Part shown: positions 1 through 10,418 of the stretch, piece by piece
How positions within the stretch are numbered: position 1 is the stretch's first letter
Layout of the letters: each line of letters opens with the position of its first letter
Source: Pythium myriotylum
Taxonomy: Eukaryota > Oomycota > Peronosporomycetes > Pythiales > Pythiaceae
Reading direction: 5' to 3'
Assembly: GCA_023091665.1 (NCBI GenBank)
Contig: JALJCQ010000013.1
Span: 2,914,001 to 2,978,000 of the forward strand
DNA: 64,000 bases
Notes under the pieces: generated by a model
Databases searched by the model: none
What the model was told of the DNA's origin: nothing
Seen by the model: the letters and a program-made list of their open reading frames with translations, nothing else
Made by a program: the position numbers and the translations under genes

Positions 1-1382
1 TGGCTGGGCTGATGACCACACGTTGACATCGCCTTGATTAGAAACTGCATTTTCTCGAGTGCGTCGACTGGTGACCGCGCCGCGTGCACAAATGCATGAC
101 GGCTCCAAAAACGAAGCTCTTCAGTAATGTAAATCATAGCGTCGAGGGTTCCGGTCATAGCAACATGGTTTGCAATCGCGCCGTTATCTACGTAGCCTCG
201 AGGAAGAAGCTTGTTAACGGCGTACTCGATCCCGCAACGCGTAGCGTTGAGACCGATGAAATGCCTGATCATGGGATCGATTATCACGCCACACTCTTCG
301 TGGATAAATTGTAGCGTCCGTTGGTTCTGAGATGTTAGCGCTGCCTTACACAGCGGATATCCGTGAGGATGCTCCTCCGGTGCAACATGGTCCCAAATCC
401 ATCGAAACACGTCGAGTTGACCGGCTTGAGCACACTGGTCAAAAACATGCAGTTTGTGGGTCGCTGGAAACTGAAAGAGCCACTTAACAACGTCGAGTTT
501 GCCGGCTTTCGCAGCACAGACTGTCGCCCCGAAGAGATCCCAGTTGCGGTACGGTTGGGCGACAAGCCATTGAACAACGTCGAGATGTCCCTGCGTGGCG
601 GCTTTACGGATCGTGTCTCGCGTGAAGAACCGCTGGGGAGATGGGAGCGAGGTTATGATCTCCAACGACGCGAGATCACCATTCTCCGCGAAGGCGTCAG
701 CGAGAGGGAACTCGATCTCGGGGCTCTTGCTGCGCCCGACGTACGCGAACGACTCGAGGTACCCGTGTTGTTCCGTCGTGGCACAGAGATAGAGCTTGTT
801 GATCACTGGGTCAAGGAACGTCCAGCAAACGGCGCCGAGTCTTCCGGAGTCACCGAGGCGCAGCACGCACTGGGCCTGCGTGAGGGTATCAACGAGCCAC
901 TGCACGCAATGCAGCTGCAGCGCGCTCCCGGCGCGTTGGAGCACGTCGTACGGCTTGTACGAACATACGGTGTGGAACCACTGGACCGCTTCGAAGTGGC
1001 CTCTCTCGGCGGCCTGGTACAACACTTCGGCCGGGATCTCGTCGACGCCGTGGACCAGCGATTTGTAGAGCGAGCGCACTTTGGCGAAGGCCTCGCCGAA
1101 TTGCGGGGGGCTCCTGGCGGCGAAGAAGCGCAAGCGCTCGCGTCGCAGCGTGACGAGCAGCGCGAGCGCCGCGACCCAGCAGCCCTCGGCGAGCGCCACG
1201 TGGAGACACTGGTCGGTCGGCAGCGCGGCGTGGTGGGCGTCGCGCAGACGCAGCCAGTCGGCGAAGGCGCCGGCCTGGGCCTCGAGCGCGGCCACGAGCA
1301 GCCGCGCGACGTCGCGCGTCTCCAGGAACGCGAGCGCGAGGCGCAGCGCCCACCGCGGCGCGCGGTCCGCGAGCAGCTCCAT
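1..1382 (-). CDS. Ankyrin-repeat protein, N-terminal part (runs off the window)
   Basis: Reading the minus strand from an ATG at 1382 gives about 460 codons without a stop down to base 3, so the 3' end lies outside the window. The N-terminus (MELLADRAPRWALRLALAFL) matches the helical start of the ankyrin protein at 4156-6453. It is followed by degenerate ankyrin units such as GHFEAVQWFH, GHLDVVQWLVAQP, GKLDVVKWLFQFP and GQLDVFRWIWDHV. No intron is needed. Proteins of this layout are an expanded oomycete family; ankyrin repeats bind partner proteins, but no partner can be read here. The 5' end lies 116 bp downstream of the stop of ARR1 on the same strand. A long plus-strand reading frame over the same bases is antisense shadow. 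Confidence 0.85.
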   Translation of the reverse strand, partial: MELLADRAPRWALRLALAFLETRDVARLLVAALEAQAGAFADWLRLRDAHHAALPTDQCLHVALAEGCWVAALALLVTLRRERLRFFAARSPPQFGEAFAKVRSLYKSLVHGVDEIPAEVLYQAAERGHFEAVQWFHTVCSYKPYDVLQRAGSALQLHCVQWLVDTLTQAQCVLRLGDSGRLGAVCWTFLDPVINKLYLCATTEQHGYLESFAYVGRSKSPEIEFPLADAFAENGDLASLEIITSLPSPQRFFTRDTIRKAATQGHLDVVQWLVAQPYRNWDLFGATVCAAKAGKLDVVKWLFQFPATHKLHVFDQCAQAGQLDVFRWIWDHVAPEEHPHGYPLCKAALTSQNQRTLQFIHEECGVIIDPMIRHFIGLNATRCGIEYAVNKLLPRGYVDNGAIANHVAMTGTLDAMIYITEELRFWSRHAFVHAARSPVDALEKMQFLIKAMSTCGHQPS

Positions 1383-1498
1383 GGTGGCGCGGGTCGGGGC
1401 GAAAAATCGAACGAAGAAGCTACATGCACTCACTGGCTTGGGCTAGTTCGAGGCACCCGACTGAAGCGTAGCCATGTCGATGGGCGCTCATCAGGAGC

Positions 1499-2667
1499 TC
1501 AGGAGAGGTCGTGCACGCGAGGTTCGAGTTCGAGAGGGATCGCCATGGGCACGTCGACGTCGACGACCGTGGGGAGCGACACGGCGTCGTGGGATAATAT
1601 GGAGAGGCCCTCGGGAAGCTCACTGGCCACGATGGTCACGGGGATGCGCAGTTCGATGAGAGGACAACTCTTGATGTTGACCTGGACCTGGACGTCGTAG
1701 CTGATCTGAAAGTGGCGGAACTTCATGGAAGGCTTGAGCGGGTCCGGGTCTTTCAGCAGTGTCGTGGAGATCGGCAGTTCCACGCTGAAGGCGTCCACTG
1801 CAGGGAGCCTGCTGCGAGGGAAGAGCCGCGAGCAGACCATGTCGTGGTCCTCTTTCGGGAACGGATGGAGCCCACGGACGAGTGGGCGAATGCGGCGGTA
1901 CAGACTCAGTCGTACATGTCGGAACCGCTCGAGCATCGCCAGCTCCAGTACGACATTCGCCTTGATGGGAGAGAGGCCGGAGTACACATCCGAGTCGAGC
2001 TGAATGTCGACCTGGCAGTAGCTGCGTTGGAAGAACCCGTAATGGAAGTCTTGTCTGAAGCTTCTTGATATCGGCTCGCCCACGCGCTGCGCCATGGGGA
2101 CGTTTGCAACCGTGATCGGTGAGAAGCGCACAATACTCGCACCCGGGGAGTTCTTGACTTGAAGACGACAGAAGACCCAGTAAGCGATTTTCAGGCTGAC
2201 CTCTGCACCGCTTCTCAGTGCGCCATACTCGACAGTTCGCGTATAGAGTCCATTCAAAGGTATTGTGATTAAGAACGAGACGTCGAGAAAGCCAGGCACA
2301 AGGTTCACGCTTCGAAGAAGAGTTTTCTGGTTGACCGATTAGATGACACCCATTACCATACCATAAAAAAGCGTCTGTTGCTCACCTCTCGAGCCATCAC
2401 CGTATGACCGAGTCGCCGAGCCGCAGAACGCCCCTCATTTCTGGCAATGACACGTTCTTCAGCTCGCAGTTCGATCATTAACGCTTCAGTCATAGCAACG
2501 GAGTGAGTACATACATAATGAAAACCATCCAAAACACGATGCTGGACCGTACTAGCATCCTCAACCTCTGTATCGATGCCCAGACTGACGAGCCCACAAA
2601 CCTCCGCACCAGGCAGATACGTGTCTTGCCCCAGCATCAACTCCATTGATCCACATGGCCTTGGCAT
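1499..2667 (-). CDS. ARR1, arrestin-fold protein
   Basis: Three exons, 2553-2667, 2386-2483 and 1499-2326, encode about 346 residues. Exon 1 carries the first arrestin strands (MELMLGQDTYLPGAEVCGLV), exon 2 a conserved ELRAEERV segment. Exon 3 holds the rest of the N-domain (VSFLITIPLNG) and an arrestin C-domain beginning near SYCQVDIQLDSDVY and ending in IELRIPVTIV. Arrestin-fold proteins are cytoplasmic adaptors that link membrane cargo or receptors to trafficking machinery; the cargo here is unknown. There is no PPxY ubiquitin-ligase motif of the fungal alpha-arrestin type. The C-terminus runs about 45 residues past the fold. Closest relative in the window is ARR2, immediately upstream. 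Confidence 0.8.
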
Positions 2668-2984
2668 TGATAAGATTGCTTCTTGGAACTTTCACAAGTG
2701 ACCAAGATTCATCAGCGAAGGGGCACTCAGAGAGATGAGACCACCACCCTGATTACTCTTCAACCCAAGATACGAAATTTTACCGTCGGGACTCCAATAA
2801 AAACATGAATCTGAAGAGATCTCCCTCCCATCCAGAAAAACAGGATGTTGGCAACACTCATACACATAATTGTGGCTTCGAGTTTATCTATTCAAACGAT
2901 TGCTAATGAGAATTTGCTCTAGTGTAAGATTACGCATATAGAAGCAGCCTACCATCTGCGTCCTTGTTCTTGGAGTGGTTGTCT
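2668..2984. other. Intergenic, ARR1-ARR2
   Basis: About 317 bp between the ARR2 stop and the ARR1 start. AT-richer than the flanking exons, and presumably the ARR1 promoter. I see no reading frame or repeat worth naming. Confidence 0.6.
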
Positions 2985-4092
2985 TCAGGCGAATGGAGCG
3001 ACTGAACGTGGTGGCCGAAGTACTACTGGCTGCTGGGCCTGAACTATTGTTACTGGGATTCTGATCGCAATCACGCTGCAGCTCTTGATCTTCACTTTGA
3101 CCACAACCTCGTAGCAGACTCGAAAGTGGAAGTAGTCAATGGACGCCTTTAGGGGGTCTGGATCTTGTAGAAGTCCTGGAGTTACGGGGAGTACGACGGT
3201 GAACGAACGGAAGTCAACGAAAATCGACTTGTCGATAACAGTCGTGCACACCATATCGTAATCTCCCTTCGGATACGATGGCATTTTTTTTACGAGTGGC
3301 TTGATGTAGCGAAAGAGACTCACTCGCACCCACTTGAAACGATAGAGCATCGCTAACTCGAGCATGATGCTTGCTCGTATCAGAGAGTTCGGGGTGTACA
3401 CGTCCGAATCGAGTTGCACGTTCACTTCACACGAACTCTTCTTGAAGAGACCATAGTGAAAGACTTGACGACGACTCTCAGCAACAGGCTCGCCAATTCG
3501 TCTAGCAAGCGGAGTCGCAAGCACCGTGAAGGGAACTGTTTGGGTGACCACCCCGAAGCCGGGCTGGTGAATGATTAGCTTGCAGATGACTTCGTACGTG
3601 ATCGTCAGATCAGCCACGGTCCCACTGTTCAACGGACCGAAACGGACGACGTCCGACGGCGCGAGGTTGTTGGGCAAGAAGATGGAGAAGGGCACGTCCA
3701 ATCTGCCGCGTCCCAGGCACATACGCCCCAGGTCGAACTGCACGTCCGGCTGGTTAGGATACACTGTGGATATGTATAGAGAGACCGCGTACCTCGTGGC
3801 TCAAGAGTGTGTGGGTGAACTGGCGTGCGCACTTGGTAGTATCGATGTCGGTTAGCGCCGTGGTCACGCGCTCTTGTCCGCGCAGCTCAACAGTGAGAGC
3901 TAAAGATACTCAGTCTTTCGTCCATCCCATCAACGTCATCGGGCCTCACTCACTGGCATCCACGACCTGCAGGTCGACGCGCAGCCCCACGAGCCCGTGG
4001 ATCTCGTCACCAGGGAAGTACGTCTGGCGCTCCAGGAAGCCCCGCATGTCGCCCCATTGCGGCGCAGGTCGCGGCTCGCGGAAGAACCCCAT
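2985..4092 (-). CDS. ARR2, arrestin-fold protein
   Basis: Exons 3954-4092, 3793-3899 and 2985-3749 join in frame to about 336 residues. Exon 1 (MGFFREPRPAPQW...) ends in YFPGDEIHGLVGLRVDLQVV, the first arrestin strands. Exon 2 carries LTVELRGQERV. Exon 3 has LDVPFSIFLPNN and the C-domain block SSCEVNVQLDSDVYTPN, ending in AIRIPVTIV. It is the nearest paralogue of ARR1, sharing the FHYG(L/F)F(K/Q) linker, the KSC(S/P) motif and both intron positions, so the pair is a local tandem duplicate. A Met-Gly start is shared with many copies of the array. Its start lies only 63 bp from the stop of the neighbouring ankyrin gene on the same strand. Confidence 0.82.
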
Positions 4093-4155
4093 TGTGGTCT
4101 TTGTGGAGATCCCATGAGGAGGTCCTTGCAAGTCCAGCATCGCCTTTTCAAGATT

Positions 4156-6453
4156 TTACAAATCGAGACCCGAGACATTCGCCAGCTCATGGGTGGCGAG
4201 GTCTAGATTGTCGAGGCGAGCCGAGCGAACGAAGTACGCGACAGTTTCGAGGTCTCTTCGGTCCAGTGCGTAGCGGATCGCCCACGTCCCAAGGATCGGG
4301 TCGGCTGGCCCCCAAACAAGATCAGCCCACTTGATACACTCCAAGTGGCCGAAACGCAAGGCCTTGCGGTAGATCGACTGTGTAGCATCTCTACCCATGA
4401 GCTCACGACGCAACAGCCACTGGAGCACATTCACGTGGCCGTAGCGTGCTGCTGAGCACGCAAGATTCCGAAACACCCGGTGGAGGAGGTCACTTTCGCA
4501 TGCCGCGTGCGTCCAATCGAGCAGGTTCACGTGGCCGAAGCGAGCAGCAGTCCACGCGATCGAACGAAGCGTGGCACACTTGTTGTTGCAGTGCTCAAGA
4601 ATGAAGTTAAGAAGTAGCATCCGTTGGTACTTGGCGGCCCAGTGAGTTGCTTTGAACGACTGGAGGTAGTCGCTGTTGTGACGCAAGAATTGCAGCATAA
4701 AGGCGTCGTTGCGAGAGTACTCTACAATCGCATCACCCGTTGCAAAGCTGTAGAGCTCACTGTGTTCTGCAGTTGTAAGCAACTCAAAGCTATCCATGTC
4801 GTTTGCAATTACAGCCCATTGAGGAAGCCAGTTCGTCTCGAGTACTGCTGCCGTTGGCCTGTACTTGATACAAGCGGCGATGAATGAGTTGAGCTCCCCA
4901 GTGCTGCTAACGTACGCCGTGTGCGACTTCTCGATGATTACATCCTCGCAAACCAGCCGGAACAAGAGACGAAAGGCGGCCGGGTCCTGAGGGAACTCGA
5001 CGTGAGGGACATTCTTGAGTAACCAGATCGCAGTAGACGCGCAACCCTGACGAGAGAGCTTGAGCAAATCGATGTCGCCAAATGCGATCTGGGTCGATAC
5101 GTCAGTCAATAAGCGCCCAGCACGCTCTTCGCCCTTCTTATAGATCCATTGAGCTATCGGAAGGCCACCTGGACGTTCCACCGAACGCTTGAACGCGTCC
5201 GGACTCCAGACGTTTTTCACTTCAATGAGGTACTCTAAGACGTCGAAAGATCCATCCGTAGCAACTTGGTCGAGAAAATTTTTGATGCCCCACTTCGCCG
5301 TTCTGAAGACACTGGTGACCAATTGCACGTGAGCTAATGAGCTGGACGAACGTAGGTGATCAAGCCACTTTGGTTGGTGGGAGAGCTGGCATTCTTCGTG
5401 AATGAATCGAACAGCATCTATGTCACCAGATCTCAAGGCGGCGTGCCAGAGAATGCGCGCCATTGACTCCGCTCGATACGTGCGTTCGTTCCACAGCCAG
5501 CGAGCCAGCTCCACTCGACCGCGACGAACGGCCTCACTCAGCGCTACGTCCTGAGTGTCGGGGAACTGAAGGAGCCAACCGACGACCTCTCTTCGACCCG
5601 CTCTCGCTGCAGCTCGCATTGCGGGTCGTAGATCTCGCAGATCTTCCCGGAAGACCTCATTGTAAAGCCACTGAACCACGTGTAGATGGCCTCCTGACGC
5701 GGCATTTGTGATCGCGTTCTTAGATGCCCAACGGAAGCTGAAATCGTGGGATTGAAGCATTCTCAGCGTCTCGATGTCACCATCCAGAGCAAAGCTATCC
5801 GCGAGAGGAATCGCATCTTCTTTCGCCCGGCTGTGCCGCACGACAACTCCACAGGATTGCGTAATTGCATAGTTGAAAACTCTGTCTTGCCAGCAAACCG
5901 CACGAGCGCCCACCGGTGAATGCTCCAGTCGCAGTACACATGTCACTCCGTCGTCACCACTCTGCTCGTCAAGAAGCCATTGAACTATCTCGAGCCGTCG
6001 AGAACTTGCCGCGTGTATGAGAAGAGTATCCGCGACGTGCGCTGATCTACTGTGCAGCCACTTGACAGTCTCGAAGTCGCCACGAGCCGCCGCTTTGTAC
6101 AAGGCTGCTGGCTGAACGGGGTAACCGACGGCTCGATGTACGCGTTGGACGCATCGGAAACACTGGTCATTGGATTGACTGGCTGGGAACGCCTTTAGCT
6201 GAGCGTGAGTCCGTCTTTTACCGTTGAGAAGAAGAGTTGCTGCTCGCCAACATGAATGCTCTAAGGCCGCGTCTAGGCATAGCTCCTCGTTCACAGGTTG
6301 ACACTCGATGGCGCTGAATCGAAGCCAGTGAGCGAGCTCGATCCCACCCCACTCTAATGCACAAACAATCAGGCGCTCGATGTCTCTGTGGCTCAGGAAG
6401 CCGGCGACGACTGCAAATGCCCAGCGGTTGGTGTCGGCTAACAGCTCGTCCAT
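4156..6453 (-). CDS. Ankyrin-repeat protein
   Basis: Single-exon gene of 765 residues starting at an ATG at 6453. The first ~80 residues form a helical, F-box-like module (RWAFAVVAGFLSHRDIERL) followed by CLDAALEHSCWRAATLLL. Degenerate ankyrin units then run to the C-terminus, for example GDFETVKWLHSRS, GHLHVVQWLYNEV, GRVELARWLWNER, GHVNLLDWTHAAC, GHVNVLQWLLRRE and GHLECIKWADLVW. The arrangement closely parallels the partial gene at 1-1382 and more loosely those at 25850 and 52916. It sits between ARR2 and the psiA relic on the same strand, inside the arrestin array. A role as a protein-binding scaffold is inferred from the fold only. Confidence 0.88.
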   Translation of the reverse strand: MDELLADTNRWAFAVVAGFLSHRDIERLIVCALEWGGIELAHWLRFSAIECQPVNEELCLDAALEHSCWRAATLLLNGKRRTHAQLKAFPASQSNDQCFRCVQRVHRAVGYPVQPAALYKAAARGDFETVKWLHSRSAHVADTLLIHAASSRRLEIVQWLLDEQSGDDGVTCVLRLEHSPVGARAVCWQDRVFNYAITQSCGVVVRHSRAKEDAIPLADSFALDGDIETLRMLQSHDFSFRWASKNAITNAASGGHLHVVQWLYNEVFREDLRDLRPAMRAAARAGRREVVGWLLQFPDTQDVALSEAVRRGRVELARWLWNERTYRAESMARILWHAALRSGDIDAVRFIHEECQLSHQPKWLDHLRSSSSLAHVQLVTSVFRTAKWGIKNFLDQVATDGSFDVLEYLIEVKNVWSPDAFKRSVERPGGLPIAQWIYKKGEERAGRLLTDVSTQIAFGDIDLLKLSRQGCASTAIWLLKNVPHVEFPQDPAAFRLLFRLVCEDVIIEKSHTAYVSSTGELNSFIAACIKYRPTAAVLETNWLPQWAVIANDMDSFELLTTAEHSELYSFATGDAIVEYSRNDAFMLQFLRHNSDYLQSFKATHWAAKYQRMLLLNFILEHCNNKCATLRSIAWTAARFGHVNLLDWTHAACESDLLHRVFRNLACSAARYGHVNVLQWLLRRELMGRDATQSIYRKALRFGHLECIKWADLVWGPADPILGTWAIRYALDRRDLETVAYFVRSARLDNLDLATHELANVSGLDL

Positions 6454-7514
6454 GGGGAGTCCAGCACCAAAAATGGAGACTCAGAGCCCTTGGGTACAGT
6501 CTCAGATTGATGAGATTACACAGGGATGAACGTTACGACGGAGTTGATGGATCTGAAGGAAATCTGTGTTCACCAAGCGATCGCGCACACAAGAGTCGAC
6601 AATGTGAGGTTGGAGATCAGAAGCAGGTGTCGGACTCGGAGTTGCTGGTCTCATTGCTTCAGCGCCACCAACACAGCACTCGAGTTGACTCGTCCAATGC
6701 CGAGCTTTCTGATATCTTGAGCGCTTGGCAATAGCGATTGGAGCAACAAGAATGACCCTGGGATGGTGTTACGACGAAAAATTCATCCCACGCTGGAGAG
6801 CGTGGTAGCTTTAAACAACAGATTCAATTGTATCGACCACCGTGTACAGTAGGCCAAACTCACGTAAACTTTTTGTGGACGTGTGTGCGTGAAGTTGCAC
6901 GAAACTTCGAGCAGAAAACACCTCTCCATAAAATGAGATCAGTGGGTGATGGAACTGGGGAAGAGCGCTCACCTCAAGCGCAATCGTTACTCCGGCGCCT
7001 TCTTATTCTCCCATCACGATTGTTGACCACTCAAGTTATCGTTGAGACAGCTTGGATATGATGTTTGGTGTGTGGACCTCGGGGGTTGAGGCTAGCTTCG
7101 AATCGTTTGATAGGTTGACAGTCAGTATCGACCAAGATGATCGCGCGATCATATCTGTGGTCAAAGGGGCCTCAAGGGTGCAACACCCCACAGAAAATAT
7201 CCGGCTATACCGAGCGTCTTGACTTTGATCGCATTCATAGTTAGCTTTGGGAAGAGGCACGTGCTTCAAAGGCTGCGCGACCTGGAACGTTTGGGAGGAC
7301 TCCGCTATGTCTTCGCATGATTGAGTACGCCGATCACTTCCTTGAATACGCGCGGTCTCCCACCGGCCAACACTATCCCAGTCCGGTAAGTTTTCTGGAA
7401 GAGTTTCATTTCACGCGATGGGAAACTCCTACCCTCCTTCTGAGAAGCTCGTGTTGACTCGTGCCAATGCAATCTACCGAATGGCAATGCCATCGAAAAA
7501 ACTCAATCGTTGGA
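6454..7514. other. Gene-free stretch between ankyrin gene and psiA
   Basis: About 1.06 kb with no gene I can support. A short plus-strand frame at 7060-7227 and another protein-like stretch near 7318-7460 are broken by stops and have no recognisable family. They could be exon fragments of a decayed gene. The sequence next to the ankyrin ATG is presumably its promoter. Confidence 0.4.
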
Positions 7515-7936
7515 TCAGGAGAGACATCGCGCCTCATCGCGGTACAGCACATAGATCGTTCTGCACCGCGCATCGTTCATGTCGATGTACTCGACTTCCT
7601 TGACGCACTCTAGCCCAGAAGGGAGCACTACGGAATCAACTGGAATCGTCAGCTCCGTAGTCTCCACGGCATGGGATGCGCCACTACCCACCGACGCCAC
7701 GGAGAGGCTACTCTGTGGTGAACACGACGCGACCATCGACAGTATTCTCAGATGCGCAGGATTCGCGTTGGAACAGCACGACGCGTAGCGAAACCACAGA
7801 CTTGCCCATTGACGATTCGGGTGGAGCTGCTCAGGAGCTCTCTTCATCCATCACTCTTGTACTGGTCCTGAAGATTTCGTACTTGTCCGTTAGCGCATTC
7901 TTCTTGAAGTGCGAAAGTGTATCCATATTAAACTAG
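7515..7936 (-). pseudogene. psiA, degenerate arrestin N-domain relic
   Basis: No full frame survives. In one frame a stretch near 7730-7830 reads like the first arrestin strands (SVVSLRVVLFQRE...VDGRVVF). In another frame 7515-7680 reads ELTIPVDSVVLPSG...VEYIDMNDARCRTIYVLY, which lines up with the FEVPFSIQVP...TDIEYAS...DARLSVSCSLS block of ARR7. Stops and frame changes separate the two pieces and no C-domain follows. It lies in register in the array immediately downstream of ARR3 and on the same strand. The assignment rests on my manual alignment of weak similarity. Confidence 0.45.
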
Positions 7937-7969
7937 CCCAATCCAGGTCCCCTCTAGCCTCCAACCTCG

Positions 7970-9106
7970 TCACAGTTCTACTCGCGGCGTCAGGCATGCG
8001 TAGGGCGGCTCGACGACCACAGGCAGCTCCACCTTGAGCTCGTTGCAGCCCCGCACCTTGCACGCGACCATGGCCACGTAGCGGATGTCGACGTGGAAGA
8101 ACGCGGCCGTCGGGTGGAGCTGGTTGTGTGCACTGGCCAGCGGCAGTCGCAACAAGCACTCGCGTACGCTGCCCAGCGAGTCCTTGGCAAAGCGTGCCAA
8201 GGCAACACACTGTCGGTCGGGACGCCAAGTACATAGTTTGGTTCCACGCGCTTCGACTAGTCTGTCGAGGCTCAGACGTATCCACTCGAGCCGCTCGGGA
8301 GTGCCGATGTCGATCCACACGCGAGCCGTGAGCGTCGACTGCAAGCAGACCACGTCCGCGTCCAGGCGAGCACGCATGCGACAGAAGCTCTTCTTTAACC
8401 CACACGCGTAATGGAAGACTGCACAGGTAGACTGTTCGACAGGCTTGCCGAGCGGAACTGCCGTTGGAGGCGCGCTGACATGGAGGGGGATCTCTCGCTT
8501 GAGGTCGGCAAAGCCTTTCTCCCGCACAATCAGCTCTACTGTGAGCGTGTGGACAATGGTCAGCTGAGAGTTGATGCGGTGCGATTCCGAAGACGGAGTG
8601 CTGCTTTTTCTAGAGAAGTCAATTGCCGTCGTCTCTCGAACACCCTCAGGGATCTGGACCGAAAAACGCACAACGACCTGCCCAGCGACTAGCGAATCGC
8701 GACAGAGCACATGCTGGAGTCAGGAAGCCAGCGTTAGTGGACTGTTCGTTCATATCAGACACTACAAACAGAGATTTACTGAACGTACCCTGTCTTGAGC
8801 CAACAACTCATCGAGAGTTTCCACGCCCTGTGGGTCCGTGATTTCCGATTGTAGCCGCTCTTCACAGCGATACACGACCGCGAGTTCTGCATCACACGCG
8901 TCAATTGAGTCCAATCCCTCCTGTTTATACGCTCTCATCACGACGTGCAGCACACCTGCGTCGTTCACTGGCGTGTGGACGTCCAGGAAGACTCGTCCAG
9001 AGACCACATCGCCAGGTAAGTGCGACGCATTGTCGAGAACGACGTCCAGCGCACCGCACGCGGTTTGCGGCGCTCGCCACGCGTCGACGATCGCGCGCCA
9101 GCCCAT
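7970..9106 (-). CDS. ARR3, arrestin-fold protein
   Basis: Exons 8956-9106 (151 nt), 8789-8886 and 7970-8677 join in frame to about 318 residues. Exon 1 MGWRAIVDAWRAP...GALDVVLD carries the first strands and LPGDVVSGRVFLDV. Exon 2 contains ELAVVYRCEERL. Exon 3 starts VVVRFSVQIPEG and has the C-domain start FCRMRARLDADVV, ending in KVELPVVVEPPY. It founds the second local family (ARR3-ARR8), recognised by APPTAVPLGKPVE/PPPTARSIGKIVE and the C-terminal (I/V)EPP motif. The tail PPYA is not a PPxY motif. Confidence 0.82.
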
Positions 9107-9200
9107 GTGGTCGTCTCTGTGCCAGCCGACTGCTCACTGGGCTTCTAATAAATCTTTCTCACAACAGCCCCGTCTCAAATGGAAGGGGAGATGAGAGACT

Positions 9201-10271
9201 CTATGCAACCGGCGCGACGTCATTGTCCAGCAGCTCCACTCGCACGGGGATCTCCAACGCGATCCGACGCGTGCCCTTCATCTTCGTCGTCACCTCGACC
9301 AAGTAGGTGATGGCCACGTGGGCGAACGACGACGTAGGCTTGAGTGGGTCTTGCTCGTGCTCTGTGGGCACACTGAGCACCTGCAGACGCAAGAGGAACT
9401 CGCTGACGTCTTCTAGTTGGGCTTTGGTAAATCGTACAGAGCAGATTGCCTGGCGGTCTCGGTGTATCTGACTGACGGTAGGACTGTTGCGGTCGATACA
9501 ACGGATAAGACTGAGTGTGGTCCATTTGAGTCGTTGCGGGGTGGGTGAGTCTAGCCAAACGTGGGCTGCAATGGTAGAACCGAGCGAGAACACGTCCGAG
9601 TCGAGCTGCACGCGCACTCTGCAGAAGCTTTTCTTCAACCAGAACGCATAGCGGAATCTCTTGGTGGTTTGCTTCTCCACGATCTTTCCTATGGACCTCG
9701 CGGTAGGTGGTGGAAGGACGCAGACGTGCAAAGTGCGCTGCGAGTTGTCAAAGCCTGGGTCTCGGACGACGAGCGTCGCGGTCAAAATGTAGAAGATGCT
9801 CAATTTGCCCCGTAATGTCTCGTACTTGGATGAGTACTCGGTCTCGGCAGATCCGGTGGGATTTCGATCGAAAAGGGGACTTGGGAGTCGCAGTAAGCAG
9901 GCGCGGACTGAACCAATACGTACTAGAAGCAGCCCGCTAGTGGTCTACTTTGAGATTGGCAAAGACGTGAGATCTGTACTCGTTCTCAATGCCTTCGCCG
10001 TCCGAATACTTCGAATGTAACCGCTCCTCACATTGCAACGAAATCGATAGCTCTACGGACGTACCAAATTGCTCACACCATCGCCAAAGAGTCGTGCGAC
10101 TGAACCCTTGGTTCCCATACCTGTGTTCTGGGCAGGTGTATGCACGCACAGGAGAATGATTCCAGTGATGACGTCGCCCGGGGTGAAGACATCGCGCTCT
10201 AGAATCATGTTAAGCGAGCCGCAGATCGGTTGCTGCGGCCGTCCTGGATTTCGGACTTCTCCCCAGACCAT
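9201..10271 (-). CDS. ARR4, arrestin-fold protein with an apparent frameshift
   Basis: Exon 1 is 10121-10271 (151 nt, MVWGEVRNPGRPQQP...) and exon 2 is 9949-10052 (ELSISLQCEERL). The third exon begins near 9914 with ...CDSQVPFSIEIPP. Around 9845-9855 the frame that carries SQVPFSIEIPP stops matching the family and soon terminates. The matching frame (AETEYSSKYETL, then LSIFYILTATLVV through FCRVRVQLDSDVF to the stop at 9201) is offset by one base. ARR5, its neighbour, is continuous at the same place. This is therefore either a recent pseudogene, a sequencing error, or an undetected splice variant. The rest of the C-domain is intact. Confidence 0.65.
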
Positions 10272-10418
10272 GGAGGATCGATGGCAGGTCTGCGGAGAGA
10301 GGGAAGTAAGGCTGGCTATTCGACAATGCTGGACTCGAGAGAGTCAACTGCTGAAACCACTGACCAATCAAAACCGAGATGAAGAAGATGGGCAATGGAG
10401 GAGCGCAACGTGATTCTG

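Noticed and set aside
363..1700. Long plus-strand open frame (445 codons)
   Set aside because: Antisense to the ankyrin coding frame on the minus strand and to the ARR1 3' end. Its translation is Arg/Glu-rich with no family, typical of a shadow frame over GC-rich coding DNA.
7970..9106. PPxY ubiquitin-ligase docking motif at the ARR3 C-terminus
   Set aside because: The sequence is EPPYA, where Tyr follows PP directly; PPxY needs one residue between. No PPxY was found in the other arrestin copies either.
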